Of a stretch of 64,000 nucleotides of DNA, positions 21,218 through 33,900 are shown in pieces. The notes below the pieces were generated by a model. That model had not been told where the DNA came from and searched no databases. It saw only the letters and a list, made by a program, of their open reading frames with translations. The position numbers and the translations under genes are program-made. The stretch covers positions 7,915,147-7,979,146 of the forward strand of contig CM037470.1 of assembly GCA_021014325.1 (NCBI GenBank), written 5' to 3'. The DNA is from Plazaster borealis. Taxonomy: Eukaryota; Echinodermata; Asteroidea; Forcipulatida; Labidiasteridae. Position 1 is the stretch's first letter, and each line of letters begins with the position of its first letter.

Positions 21218-23282
21218 GGGGGGGCTCTCGGATATGCTAGTATGCAGCTCATGAATATTTAAATCTTTCGTCAGACCTATTGCAGATAACACAGGATGGG
21301 AAGCAAATGAATTATTCATTTTGACGTCCAATCACGAGCTTCTCTCACTATGACCTTTGTATCATATCAATATCATGCTTGCTGTATGTGATGCGATGTG
21401 AGTAGTTACCGACTTAATGGCGTTTGTGTGTAGCATTGTCTCAGCCATTTTTGACCGGTAATCTGCGAGGCTGGTCAGTCAGCTCACAAGTGCTGAACCC
21501 GGGCGCGGCCCCTGGAGCTTTTTGCGCTGCACTCAAGTTCCCTCATTGGACTACCCTGATCACTCGCCATTCTTTTGGTTATTAATTCTGGAGTTGATGT
21601 AGTTTCTGCATCTGTCTTTTCCTGACATGTCCTCTCGAAGTCCGACTCTGTGCAGCCACACCGTCTTCATACTTTTGAATTGTTCTCAGACAGGGTCTTA
21701 TAAGAATTTACTGCCAAACAAAAATTGACAGGATACAGCCACACATGATACATGTGAAATAGATTTTTAGCTACCCTATTCTAGTGAATGTACTTGGGAA
21801 ATTTGGTTAGGCAGCTCTTTTTTAGTGGGGCGGCCCAAATGATATAAAAAGTGCAATGAGCTATATATGCCTTCATGATGAAACAATCAATAATGGTAGT
21901 TTATTGAGGTCTTTGTTTTGTATATTCTACCTCCAATGAATGCACCAACAATGATTAAATCACTGTTTAATGATGCAAGATGGAGACAGTAGATGGTCAA
22001 TCGGGCCTTACGTCACTACGAAAAATACATCAGAAAGCGTCTTCCTGCTGGAAAATGGTGTATGTAATGTATGTAACAAATCGATCCACGCAACCTCATT
22101 TGTTTAATTCCATGCCCTCATTGTCTCGCTCAGCTGAGGAGAATACGCAACATTTTCAGATAGATATTATTATAACAAAGTATTCCCAAATTCAAACCGG
22201 CGCGCCAGTGTAGCCACATCTGGATTCTGCATGCATATTCATAAGACTGAGTAAACAAGACTTCCGCCACTGACCAATGGGGTCTCGCCTTTCGCGCGCA
22301 TTGTAGTAATGAGTCATCGGCGGGGAGACAGAAACGTCAAGGCGTTGATCGGTGACCGGTGAGTGGCGCATACAGCTCACACGACCACGCGCGCACCGTA
22401 TACTGCACACACAGACACCATGCACACAGCTCGGGCGGGTTGGTAGCTCGGGCTGGTAGCTCGGGTGTGTAGCGCAGCGCAAATAAAATAAAAATGAAAA
22501 CAATATAATAAAATTGAGAAAAAACTCCAACGCCTTGATCAAGGCTATGTTGTGGAGGACGATCTGGACTCTATATAGTATTATGATATAGCGTGTTTTC
22601 CACTATTCTCTTTCCAAGCGGTCGATCCGTGATCTATTTCCACAAGGAAAGGACTCAGTGCTTGTACTTGATGTTGATGACAGGTCCAGAATGTCGGCTA
22701 TGTACAGAACGACAGGGTCTTCGGTCTTGGTTCAGGACTTGATTTGCAAACTCAAGATGATGGTGGGTCCCAAGTTGTGTTTTTAAATGTACTGTTTCGG
22801 GTTTCCATCCGGGTGCGGATATTTTGAAATAATATTGTATTAATAGGATTGTATACGTTTGGTATTGAAACCCACTGTTTGTTTCAATCCTATACCTGTG
22901 AACATTTCATTTCAAAAGGTGGTATATACCGTTTTTGAGATATTGCCGAAAATCTGGAGCGGTTATGTCCACGCATGGAAGATCTGCGGTGTGGTTTTTT
23001 TATAAAAGTGATTGAAAAGTCTCGTAAATGTGGTAGGGACCGTAAAACCAGTACGGACTGGGTAATGGGTGGTGGTCCAAATGTGGCACAAATTAAACTA
23101 GCCCTCGTGGTAGTGGCAGGTTCAGATACAAGCAAAGACCTGAAGATTCCCCTTAATTCACCGGAATCAATTTTTGCAAGGAAAGTCGTACCCAAAAAGT
23201 GAGTATAATTTTCGTCCCATCTGTTCCGCTGATTTTATTTTGTCATACACAACCACCGAATTCTCTAGTTTTATGGATTGTT

Positions 23283-23313
23283 AGGTGTTCGGAGAGCTTT
23301 GCTCCGAACACCT
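23283..23313. repeat. Hairpin AGGTGTTCGGAG/CTCCGAACACCT
   Basis: Twelve-base arms (AGGTGTTCGGAG and its complement) flank a 7-base loop and precede a T-rich run. This could be the end of a transposon copy. No matching second end was located. Confidence 0.5.
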
Positions 23314-24403
23314 CTTGTTTTTGTTCGGGTTTTTTGTTTATTTATTTATTTATTTTTAAATATAGATTGTTTAAAAACATTGTTTTTTGAAAAACAAGTT
23401 ATATAATAAATATTTTGTTTAATTTTAGTCTGAAAGCTTAGGCCTATCTGATTATGAAGTTTATTCCAGAGCCATTTTTCTGTAAAACTGAAGTCATGTT
23501 GGAGAAAACTGTAAGCCTATTTGTATAGGTCTATTCAAGAAATCTAAAAACAGCTGATTTCAGTTGTTCATGAACAAAGTTCAAGACAAATCCGGTATAA
23601 TACCTTTAACTTTAACTTTATACGTAACTTAAAAAGTTCAGATTACCTTTGGTGGGCCTTTGAAAACTTGGCCTAGAAATCTGTCCCGTCTGTCATGCCG
23701 GAATCTTGCTCACACTGTTTATGCTATAATTATTTGCCGATTGGAAAGCGCTTCAGGGACGTTGTGGTGTACTTTTGTAAGAACTATTAATATTATTAGT
23801 TATAACAAATAATGTAAATATTGCTTGGGATAGTCACCAGAGTGGAATATATGCATCTAGACATGGAGGTAATCTAATTATATGATCTAGGCTACTCTGT
23901 ATGTTCATGAAGGTAGAATTAGATTTAATTCTACCTCCATGGTATGTTCAACCATGGAGGAAGGAATGGTTCAACCTGACAAGCACTGTTCAGAGACGGG
24001 AGCCATGGGCATACACAGTAGGCATACACATAAACATCAACAAACAACAATAGCCCGCCATACACTGTCTCCATACACCCAGCGATGAGGGTCGATCCAA
24101 TGTCCCGTTGCTAGGTCGCCTCGTCAAGTGGGTTCCAATTTTGTTGACTGGTAACTAAGGCCTACGACGACGGACCGCTATGGGCTGTACACACACACAG
24201 CTCCAAGTAGCAGGTGCAGTTCACAACACGCGAGCCAAACACCATTGACAGGTGCATGGAAATACATGCATGAAAGTAACACATTTTGCGAGTTTTTTGA
24301 TCAACGATTTCGTGCTGTTTTCAGAATTTTAATAAGGATAAAAGAAGTTGTGTGATATACAACTTAAAATTTAAGTTGTAATTGGAACATACAATTAATC
24401 ATC

Positions 24404-24513
24404 ATGACATTGGACTACCCTAGTCGCCTTGATACGAGCAGTAGTGAAGCCCGTGCAATTCTCAACCAACCATTTCCTGCTTTTACGTGTCTCTGTGAGC
24501 TGTGTGATTGTGG
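24404..24513 (+). CDS. SAXO1: SAXO exon 1
   Basis: ATG at 24404; the exon reads MTLDYPSRLDTSSSEARAIL through to FTCLCELCDCG. The donor is TGTGG|GTAAGA. It holds the first half of the family's N-terminal Cys motif. Whether an upstream in-frame ATG exists in an earlier exon is unknown. Confidence 0.8.
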
Positions 24514-27500
24514 GTAAGATATTCATTGAGGATCGTCGAAACTACTGTTGTTGCTGAAATATTTTGATTATGTTGTATGTTTTATATTTTAAACAAGTGG
24601 CTCTTTTTTAGCTTTATTGGGGTCGCATGACTGGACTTTTGTATTTTAAAAAACATGTTGCAGTGTGTATGATCAGAATGATATTTATTTATTTTCGGAA
24701 CACCCAAATAAAGATATTTACAAAATAGGGAGACCGCCAACATTAGGGCTAGATATTACGGCTGCGGAAGCCCAAACTTTTTAGATGGGGGTGCTGGAAT
24801 AAACTAATACTAAAATATCATGTACAGCGCCCCAGTTACTGGGTCTTGACTTGACCTTTGGGTACGAAGTGACTTTGGTACGAAGTGACCGACATTCCTC
24901 TTGAACGTATAAACGCACATTCTGTTGTAAGAATAATGCTTCCCTAATCCCCCCTAAAATCCCTGACAAAATTTTAACACATTTAAAATGAAAACCAATG
25001 TTGAATTCCCTGCAAATAACCCAGCAGCCAGTGGCAAAAATGTTTTATCACAGAACATAGTGAGCTTTTTAAATTAACAAACAAAACAAAAGTAACAACA
25101 ACATTAAAGTGTACTTTATAAGGTGTTCTAAACTCATGACATTGATAAGTCACAGTGGGCCTGCAAAACATGATTGTAACTAAGCTATGTTACTTTTTTG
25201 TGAACAGACGGCACAAGCATCACAAGAACTGTAAAAAAAGGTACAAGCGGAATCGCCTTGGTCCTGATAACAAATGTTCCCTGAGTCATTATCAAGAAAC
25301 CTTCAAGGAGCCTCATGAGGGATATGAGCGTCGTCTACCCATGATTCCACCTCCAACACCAAGAGATCCTAATCCTCCTAACATGGACTTCAATACAATC
25401 CAACGATCAGACTTTCAACAAAGAGTTCAAGCAAAGAAACAACAGCCAATCAAAATGGTCAGTATGCTCATCTTGTAGATCTTGAGACTAACCCCAGTCT
25501 CAAAATGTGCTTTTTGCTGTCTCAAACTGTCCACTCTGGATAATTTGCTGGTAAATATTCCTGCTCAAAAGACTTGCCTTTTTGTGACAGTGATGGCTGT
25601 ATGATACAGTATGGATAATACAAAATACAAGTCTCGCGCATATTTTAACATTTTTGTTACCACTTTGGTCCAGGAAACAAAATCACACACTTAAACGGGT
25701 CCCAAATGTTCAAATATGCGCAAGACTTGCACAGTCTATACTTTCTCAAAGGTGTGAGCCTTCATCACTGTCACAGTTTTAAAGATTAGTTTTAGGATTG
25801 GATTGGATTTGTTCTCCCCAATGATCATGAGACCATTCTCTCTGGTGAGTTACATGTAACACTCTTTTGATTTTTGTTTATTGCAACTTTGTTTGGAACA
25901 GGAAGAGAATATGGAGCAAAGTAACGCCCCCTTTGAGAACAAGACGTCTTACAATGTGACTTATCAAGGCCATACATCATTCCCTGATATTAAGATGCTA
26001 AGACCAAGCACGCAAAACAGGAAGGGTCTTAGATCAGCAAAGTTTGACAGCAGAACATCTAACAAGGAGCACTTCAAGCACTGGGTGCCACGCCCAGCTA
26101 AATCATTTGGTGAACTTCCTTCATTCACAGGTTTGTACATTTGTAATAATGTCAACAGTCAACAAAAAAGTCATCCTTTTTTAAGTTGTAACTGCAAGAA
26201 TTACATGATGTTTTTTAGTTGAATAGATTTTAACTAAAAATCAGTAAATATGTCAAGTAATAAAAAAACACAAATTGTGTGCTTGTTTTTGGTATTGTAC
26301 CAATTACCGTCCGGCTGTGTGTTTCATTGTCAACATTCAGACAATAGCCTACAGTTTTGCCATTATGCTGGTAAATCAATTTTGTTTTAAAATTTGTATT
26401 TTTTTTTTCTTTGTTCAACCCAAAATTATTTATTTAGATTTGATATATTCTGGAAGCACCATGAGAGTTTTGCCAATAGAATTTGGTGAACTTGGTCTTT
26501 AGTTAACTTTTTAAAAACATTGCCCCCTGGATTAAAAAAACCCAAGCCCAGACTCTATGTCTTGCTTTTTAAAATGAACGTTCATCAAACATTGCAAATA
26601 CATGTATAATGTGGATTCTATGTGGATTATACAAGATTGAAACTCCTAATTGTGTCACTTCTTCTATGTGGAGTGGTGTCCTTGGCCAATGATGTTACCA
26701 GAGAAGTGTCTTCTGTCCTTCATGCATGTAGGATTTTTGGAGTCACTGGTTCTAAACTTTAGGAGCTAAAGCAATTGCACTTTGCACTAAGGCTAAAAAT
26801 AGAAGCTCAGTACCTGGATCTCAGACAACGTATCAAAATTCACTAAATAGGTACCCACGTGTACATGTCAAAGCTTTATGTTTAATTGCATGTACCGACT
26901 GTAGGTCTGGGGTGCCGATGCGGTGCTCTCAGCTACATGTATAGTATTGGAATGTTTGTCTGACATGCAAAGTATTTTGGGCAAAAGTGATATCATTAGT
27001 GCAGAGTGCTTGAATGGCCATAAATACCCTGGTACAATAATACATTTATCTACATGTATTATCTCCATGTATATCAACATTTTGATCTGACATACAGATT
27101 CATATAAAGGACTGAGCTGAAAACATTGACAACTTCAAATTGTTATATGGTTTAACATTCTGCCTCACTGTCTGGAACAATGGGATTAAATAAAGGAAAA
27201 CTGTGTTTTGACATGTCCTTGATGAGCCATTTACATACAAATTTGGAAATTGTGCAAACCTTATAAAATTTTTTATCTTGTTCATCTTGCTAACAAATGT
27301 TATAACAAGTAGTAGAAGAATTAGTTTTCTGACTTTGTACAAATGTTCAAACTACGTGTACATAATGTACGTTACAAGTATTATAAGCTCACTATTAATC
27401 CGTCAAAATTCTTTAAAATATAAAACAAAAAATTGGCTTTTGTACAATTCTTAATATATTCATTGCTGTAAAAACGTAAACAAAAGTTCAAGGGATAAAA

Positions 27501-30500
27501 TTATTATAAAGATTGTAATAAGTGATAAATCACTAGATTTGCAGTTTTATACAAAGAGACAAAACAAGCCGGGTATGGTCACTGTGGTGATAAAGGCAAA
27601 ATGGCAAGCAGTCTACGAAACAGCTGTATGAAATATAGCCACTTAACAAGATTTTCTTAAAAGCTAAATTTGGAACTGTTTGTACACCTGTTTGTTTCTA
27701 ATCCTAGTCAGCCCTCACCCATACCGAGTCCCAGGTCATCTCCTTTTTCAAACCAATGAAAAATAAACATGCCCGTTAAAGTCCCTGCCATTTTTAACAT
27801 CAAATAAATAGTTTGAATTATTTTACTGGCCATTGTTAGTTCCTCAATTTGGCATAAGCCATTCTACCTCTAAAGTATCAGGCAACTTTTCTCTGTTTTC
27901 TGTTAATACACATTATCAGTTGTTCAATTTGTTATTTTTCAGGCTCCATCTTGTACCCCGGAAAGAAACTTGGAGAGTTGGAGTCTGTGACGAGGACAGA
28001 CTATCCTGGCAATCATGCAGAACAAATACTTGCTTCTAAAAAACTCCCTGACAATATAGTAATTGAAGGTATGTATGAGTTTTGACCAGTCACATCAGTG
28101 CATAACAGGTGAAATAAAATAGCTCAGATGAGATTTAGCAATGGATTATTAAATTGATGGATCATTGGGGGGGGGGGGCTATCCCTTTGAAATATAAGAA
28201 GAAAGTAAGAAATAGGATATAATAAACTGAAAAGGGGCTAATTACCTGTGTGTTTGGAGGGACGGAATCAGTTAGGAAAGTTCCCAAGTGAAGATTTATA
28301 GACATATTGAGGATGTTTTCCTTGTTTGTTTGTGTTCATTCAAAGCAGAAACAAGCACCAGTGCTTGACCTCAGTGTTTTATGATTTAAAAGCAACCAAT
28401 AGTTTGTTTGATTCCTTAAAGTCAGACTAAAGTGTAACATCAATGCCACGTAATGTCAGTCTCAGTTAGACTACTCCTTTTGTTTGGTCCAACATGATCT
28501 TTGGTGGGCATGGGGTCTTGATAATTCACAGGTCCCAGTAAATGTGCACAATATTCATGTTTATCTCCACCTAGTTGAAAATATGATTGGTTTTATTTTA
28601 CCAGGTGACTTTGACCACATCACAACCAATAAACACACCTATAAAGACATGGGACCTCAAGAAAAGAGTCACACCATTAAGTTTGCTGCACAGTTGGGCC
28701 GAGACAAACGCTCTAAATTTGATGGAAAGACACAGAATATGAGAGACTTCCCTGGATATCGCAGCCAACCCCTCCCTGAACATCCTGTGACTCCGCCCCC
28801 TGCTACTATCCGTCTTAGTATGGACTCCAGGTAGGCCAGTTAAATTGAATTGTGATTACAGCAATACACACATTTTTCAGTCAAATTGTTTTCCTGTCTT
28901 AGGTATCATTGATATACTGAACAATTCTCTATATAACTTCTGTGTGTTATTTTAAACTCTGAGAACATTTCATATTATCAGGACTTGGGTGACAATGATA
29001 ACGTTTATTACTGTATTTAATACATGTTTATTTACCCAAATATGTGATATGACACTAGTTTTTTAAAAGGAGATCAAGCCTGCTTGGATTTATTGGGAAC
29101 TTATTTTTAAACGTTATTGGGTTAAACAAGAACACTTTGCAATGTAGAAATTAAATTGCGGTTGTAGTGATTCTAAAAGCCCATTAAACAAAATACTGAT
29201 GCCAATTTGGTATTTATTATGACTAGATTGGAGTTTGTGACTGAACAGCGAACCCAATATCCAGGACATGACACAAGAAAGCATCCTAAACCAGCTCTGA
29301 TGACCAAAGATCCAACTGAGTATGTACCACCTACAACCAAGTTTGCTACAACTACAACAAATAAGGTAAGAAAGCTTACAAACTCCTAAACAACACAATA
29401 ACAAATGGTAAATGTGGATGTATGGTCTTGCCTTTATTAAAGACAAACCATTAACATTTTTTGGAAGTCAGATCTATGAAAGTTAAAGAGAAAAAATGGA
29501 GATCATCAACTAAGAACTTAATATATAAAGACGTGGCGATTTCAGAAAAACTTCTTAATAGTTTGTTTAAACTTAGTAATTGTGTCGACCATATGGCTCT
29601 GCCTTAGATTACAAGCACTTCAAAGAAACTGTATTAAGCTGATAGATACTGATACTAGGTAAATGTATAAAACATGTCTGGATTTTCAGGAGTGCGTGAA
29701 CCAATTTTAACATGGTTAGTTTTCAATTATATAAATTTTGGTTTTTACCCATACACCGATGTGTGTTAGCACTGTATACTCAGTACTTTCCCGAGTCCTG
29801 TGAAAAAATATCACAGGCTTATTACTCGGGTGGGATTCGAACCCACGACCCTTGCAATTCTAGAGCAGTGTCTTACCAACTAGACTACCGAGATTGCCCG
29901 GTATAATTATAGTTTCTGGAAAATCAAACAGTTTTGTTTATTGTTCATAAAGACACATTTGAAGCCGATGTGCTGCAATTTTGTACATAGTTCTGATGTA
30001 CTCAAAGCATTGAGCTCATGAAATCCTGTAAAATCCAGACAGAGTCTTTGAAGTAAAAAAAAAATGTTGAATGTTCTTATAACTACATCGATTACACAGG
30101 TTATTGTTGAATGTCAGATCAATTATTCTGTTTGAAATGAAACTCTAATAAATTTGTTAATGTGTGTATATTTTTGGGGCTGTTTGGTTTGTAGATCAAT
30201 TACACAGCTTATTGAGACATTAATGCAGTTTTTGCAAACTAGTGTATTATTGGTCAGCATGCAGAGGCAAGTTCAACTGTTGCAATAATAATATTTCATT
30301 TACCCTTTCTAGATGACCTACAAGCCAATTGATTCCAAAGACGCATATGTTGTGTCTAAAGCCCGCCCAATGACCAATACACAGAGACAACCAGCCAAGT
30401 TTGATGACCAAACAATAAACAAGCGTTTCTACAAAGACTGGGGTGTGAAGTCTCGCATACGCTATGGTGATTTACATGAAGCTAACATATACGTACCAGC

Positions 30501-30783
30501 TTTAGGTAAAATGGCATCAGAATCAGAGACAATGAATAAGTTTGAGGGCAAGACACTTGATGAACCCACCCGCCCATTTGTTCCTGCTCATAAGTCTGTA
30601 GAAGATGCAGGCAAGCATGATTTCCGCACAGTACACATGGAGACATACAAGGGTAAACGTAAACCACTGTGCAAGGCAGAAGCATTTATTCTTCAACAAG
30701 AGTTGCTCAGGAAGAAAGGGCTTGGAGGTAGTGGTCCTCATTATACATTAGATACATTGGAGCCATTAACAGCCACCTTTTAA
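24404..30783 (+). CDS. SAXO1: Stabilizer of axonemal microtubules (SAXO-type), complete, 7 exons
   Basis: This is a homologue of SAXO1/SAXO2 (FAM154), proteins that bind and stabilise microtubules of cilia, flagella and centrioles. Seven exons (24404-24513, 25208-25457, 25902-26130, 27943-28068, 28605-28830, 29227-29365, 30313-30783) join in phase to 516 codons. The family's Cys-rich N terminus is clear across the first junction: CLCELCDCG|RHKHHKNC. The rest is a chain of Mn-type repeats, each F-[DE]-x(2)-T-x-[NT]-K-x(2)-[FY]-x(2)-[WYM]: FDSRTSNKEHFKHW, FDHITTNKHTYKDM, FDGKTQNMRDFPGY and FDDQTINKRFYKDW. The protein is slightly longer than human SAXO1 (474 residues). The orthology choice between SAXO1 and SAXO2 is not resolved. 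The start is the first ATG upstream of the Cys-rich motif. Confidence 0.9.
25208..25457 (+). CDS. SAXO1: SAXO exon 2
   Basis: The acceptor is TTGTGAACAG and the donor is AAAATG|GTCAGT. It completes the Cys/His motif with RHKHHKNC, continues through LSHYQETFKEPHEGYE and the proline-rich PMIPPPTPRDPNPPNMD, and ends QQPIKM in phase 0. Confidence 0.88.
25621..25739. mobile_element. Decayed relative of the 143-bp hairpin MITE
   Basis: ACAAGTCTCGCGCATATTTT at the left and AAATATGCGCAAGACTTGCA followed by CAGTCTA at the right match the ends of the element at 15548-15690. The left tip is eroded. It lies in SAXO intron 2. Confidence 0.6.
25902..26130 (+). CDS. SAXO1: SAXO exon 3
   Basis: The acceptor is TTTGGAACAG and the donor is TCACAG|GTTTGT. 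It encodes PFENKTSYNVTYQGH and FDSRTSNKEHFKHWVPRP, two Mn-type repeats. Confidence 0.88.
27943..28068 (+). CDS. SAXO1: SAXO exon 4
   Basis: The acceptor is TTATTTTTCAG and the donor is TTGAAG|GTATGT. It reads GSILYPGKKLGELESVTRTD, then YPGNHAEQILASKKLPDN. It keeps phase between exons 3 and 5. Confidence 0.85.
28605..28830 (+). CDS. SAXO1: SAXO exon 5
   Basis: The acceptor is TTTTACCAG and the donor is TCCAG|GTAGGC. It holds the repeats FDHITTNKHTYKDMGP and FDGKTQNMRDFPGY, followed by a proline-rich linker. Confidence 0.88.
29227..29365 (+). CDS. SAXO1: SAXO exon 6
   Basis: The acceptor is TTATGACTAG and the donor is AATAAG|GTAAGA. It encodes LEFVTEQRTQYPGHDTRKHP and ends TKFATTTTNK in phase 0. 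Confidence 0.85.
29741..29901 (-). mobile_element. tRNA-derived SINE
   Basis: Read on the minus strand, a tRNA-like head starts near 29901. It has an A-box-like TAGTCTAGTTGG and an exact B box GGTTCGAATCC, then ACCCGAG. The tail ATACAGTGCTAACACACATC-GGTGTATGGG follows. It is read as a SINE, not a tRNA gene, because the tail recurs at 36365-36478 and near 59335. It lies in the last SAXO intron. Confidence 0.75.
30313..30783 (+). CDS. SAXO1: SAXO terminal exon 7
   Basis: The acceptor is CCCTTTCTAG. The exon reads MTYKPIDSKDAYVVSKARPM, then FDDQTINKRFYKDWGVKSR, FEGKTLDEPTRPFVPAHKS and FRTVHMETYKGKRKP, and ends LEPLTATF with TAA at 30781. Its first Met is internal to the protein. Confidence 0.9.
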   Translation: MTYKPIDSKDAYVVSKARPMTNTQRQPAKFDDQTINKRFYKDWGVKSRIRYGDLHEANIYVPALGKMASESETMNKFEGKTLDEPTRPFVPAHKSVEDAGKHDFRTVHMETYKGKRKPLCKAEAFILQQELLRKKGLGGSGPHYTLDTLEPLTATF

Positions 30784-30894
30784 ACCAGTTATTGGACAGT
30801 AGTAGGCCATGAATATCTAGGGCTTTTGGCACATTAATGTATGCAATGTATGCTCATGATAATGACTGATTGTTCTAGGGTAAGGTTTAGGCCA

Positions 30895-30900
30895 AATAAA
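30895..30900 (+). other. SAXO1: Possible SAXO polyadenylation signal
   Basis: AATAAA lies 112 bp after the SAXO stop codon. Position and strand fit a short 3' UTR; other signals further on cannot be excluded. Confidence 0.3.
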
Positions 30901-33900
30901 TCCTTGGGACAAAATATTGTACATATTGAAATTGTACCTGTACATACAAATCCCAGATTGCTATTAATGTACATGTATATATTTATTGTGTATTTTGTAT
31001 ATAGATCCGTTGCGGAATAATATTTGTAAAGAACCATTGCACTGGTTTGAAATGGTTTGATTTAATCAATGAATTTTGCTGAAATAGGGCAAATCCCATT
31101 TTCTTTACTTTGCGATTCAAGTTGTGTAATGTAATGACATTTGCACAAAGTGGACTGAAGTAAAACTGGAATGAGTTGGTCACTGAATGTAAGGACATAC
31201 AATTAAAAAAAAAGATTAAAACCCATACATTTTTGTTTGTAATAGAATTTGAAAACAAACAATGTGGTCAGCACAAAGTGTATGTGAACATGTTCTGGTG
31301 AGCCAAGTCTTCAGCACATAACCGTTCTTACCCTGTGTGAACCTACCCTGTGTGAACCTACACTTTATTCAGTGCAGACAATTCAAGTATTGACACAATG
31401 CTGTTCCTGCATTTTCTCTAAATCATCACCAAAGTTGTTTCATTAAAACTTTTCCCATATCAAGTAATAACGATATAAAAAAAGAATGGCTCTAACTTAA
31501 AAATAAAAACTATTTTCTCAATATGCATCATTTGTTGGTTGTATGTCTAGCACAAACTTACAAAGCATGCCTTTAAACTTTTGCTTGGTAGATGTTATTT
31601 TAAAGGTTTTAATTCTGCATTTCTCTTGTGCTTATTTTTATATCCTACTATGAGTATAAATCTTATTCGAGTTTGATGGACATACATTAAACAACAACAG
31701 AGAGACATTCACTTCACTGTGGAGACAGAGTAGAATTGAACTCTTGTTTCAAGCATTTCAAGCTTCTGAAGGTTTATTGTGCAGTAACTTAATACATTGG
31801 CTGGCAGGTAACTACATGTACACACTTATGTCTAGTACAGGACACATTGGCTCTTAATAGAGTAATCCATTCCTAGTAGTAGAAATGTATAAAGAGAAAG
31901 CATGTAACTCTAGAACAGCAGTGGGATGCATAATAACATGTTATAGCCATTTTATATTTAAATTAAATAATAAACATGCCCCAAAAATGAATACCTCTTG
32001 TCAAACCATTACAGCCCAATGTTATCAAGCACAAAGATTGATCTTAAGATAAGTTAAGTCAATAGATCCTAACTGCTTTAAACAATGTGATGTATCAATG
32101 CAAAGTGCAATGGAAATAATGACAATTCATCTCAATATTGATCCAAGAGCTTGGTAAAATTGGCTGCAGGATTTCTTTGTTGCAGCAAGGTAATCATTCC
32201 CTAATTAAGTAGACCAACTCACTTCCATGGACCAACTTGCTTGTTAATCACCATGTACCATGAGCTTCAAATTACCATGATAATATTCTTTGTGTGGAAA
32301 GTACATACATACACTGAAGTATCTTACAGGCAGCATGAGAGTTATTCGGCCACTGAGTTAATGTGTATTGTGTAAAGTCTGTTGTGTTTATTGTCATTTG
32401 TGTTTTCTTCAATGTCAATGTTTTCTTGGTAAGTTAACACATGTACCTCAAACATTAAGTACATCTAATGCACACACAAAGTTTGTTCCTACTCCTGGTT
32501 CCAAAGTTGCCATATTTTTGTGCATACATTTAATAAAAATTCCCCGTTTCAAAAGAGTCTCTCCTGACTTACTCTGATGAATCTGACAAGAAGTTAAATC
32601 TTCATAATACAATTAAAACTGAAATCCAAAGATTAATGCACTTGCAGACTTTGAGTAATGATTGTAGGCATTTGGTTTGAAGGTTGGCATGGCTTTGACC
32701 GAATGAAGCCACGTACCAACAAGATACATGCAGTTCCCAAGTTATTGACCTGTATCTCTTGTGCATCAGTGTACATGTGCAATGTATATCAACTTCTATT
32801 AGTAACGCACTGCACATTTCATATTTGTAGAAAAAGCAAGCAGATAAACATTTTTTTTTAAGCGTGACTTCTTGTTATTTGTTTGTGTGTTGTTTAAAAC
32901 TATTCTGTCTTCTCCAAGAGGACAAAGTCATCCTCATATAATCTCAAAATCGGACGATCTTGAGCATAAATTGTAAAAATGAAACGGCAGAAATGCAGAT
33001 TGTTTGAAATAATGTCAATAAATATTTGAATACTTGACACATGTATATTAGTCTCATTATTGTGGGAGACAAATGCAGCACTATGTTGAATCTGAGACTG
33101 CATCTTATTAGAACGTGACCTTGCTGTGACTACACATTGCGTACATTATTTTGTTCATGACAATCAAATACATGTAGTTAAAAAGAAAAGTCCAAGACAT
33201 CTTGAGTATGAGACAATATCCATTGTTTCCTTTTAACTAAACTAAGGAATACCAGCCATCATACAAGCTTCAAAATCTCAAGGTTTGTCATAACATATTG
33301 GCAAGATAATACAGTTTACAACCCAAAGGATATATAAAAAGCTATAACATGACTAGTCAAATTGAAGTTGCATTTACAGTACATAACACTTGCAAACCAT
33401 GCCTTTGGCTTCAGTTAAATAACATTAATACCATATAGCTGTGTTAATTAAAAACCAAAGTGGATGTGAAATATTTACATTCTTGCAATATATACAACTA
33501 AGCTAAATAGTATTACTTAGAACTGAATACATGTACAAGTATATGAATAGCGGCGATAATCTTAACAAAATAGTTCTCAGAGATAAATTGGCACTCAGTA
33601 AATACATGTACATGGACAAATTTAATGAAAGCAAGCAACAACTAATATAAAAAACAAAAAGAGCACTAACTGAGATAAAAATGGTTGATTCCTGAAAAAA
33701 CAAGTCCGAAATGCAGTGTACAATCTGTAGTAAAGTATTTAGTTGTATTCAACTGATAAATAAGTTTTACTTAAGCTGGTTACACTGTGAATACCAGCAC
33801 AGTAGGTGCCCAACATGTCAAATAAGGGCAATATTTCCAATAACTATCAACACATGTCCTGATGTGGGCGCTAACCTCCGACTAACATACTATTTTAAAA

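Noticed and set aside
20970..22560. One large transposon bounded by GCCTTGATCAAGGC
   Set aside because: That 14-mer is itself a palindrome and the flanks do not extend as an inverted repeat, so two occurrences do not define an element.
29830..29901. A genuine tRNA gene on the minus strand
   Set aside because: The B box is perfect, but the sequence runs into a tail shared with other loci, and the acceptor stem was not convincing; a tRNA-derived SINE explains it.
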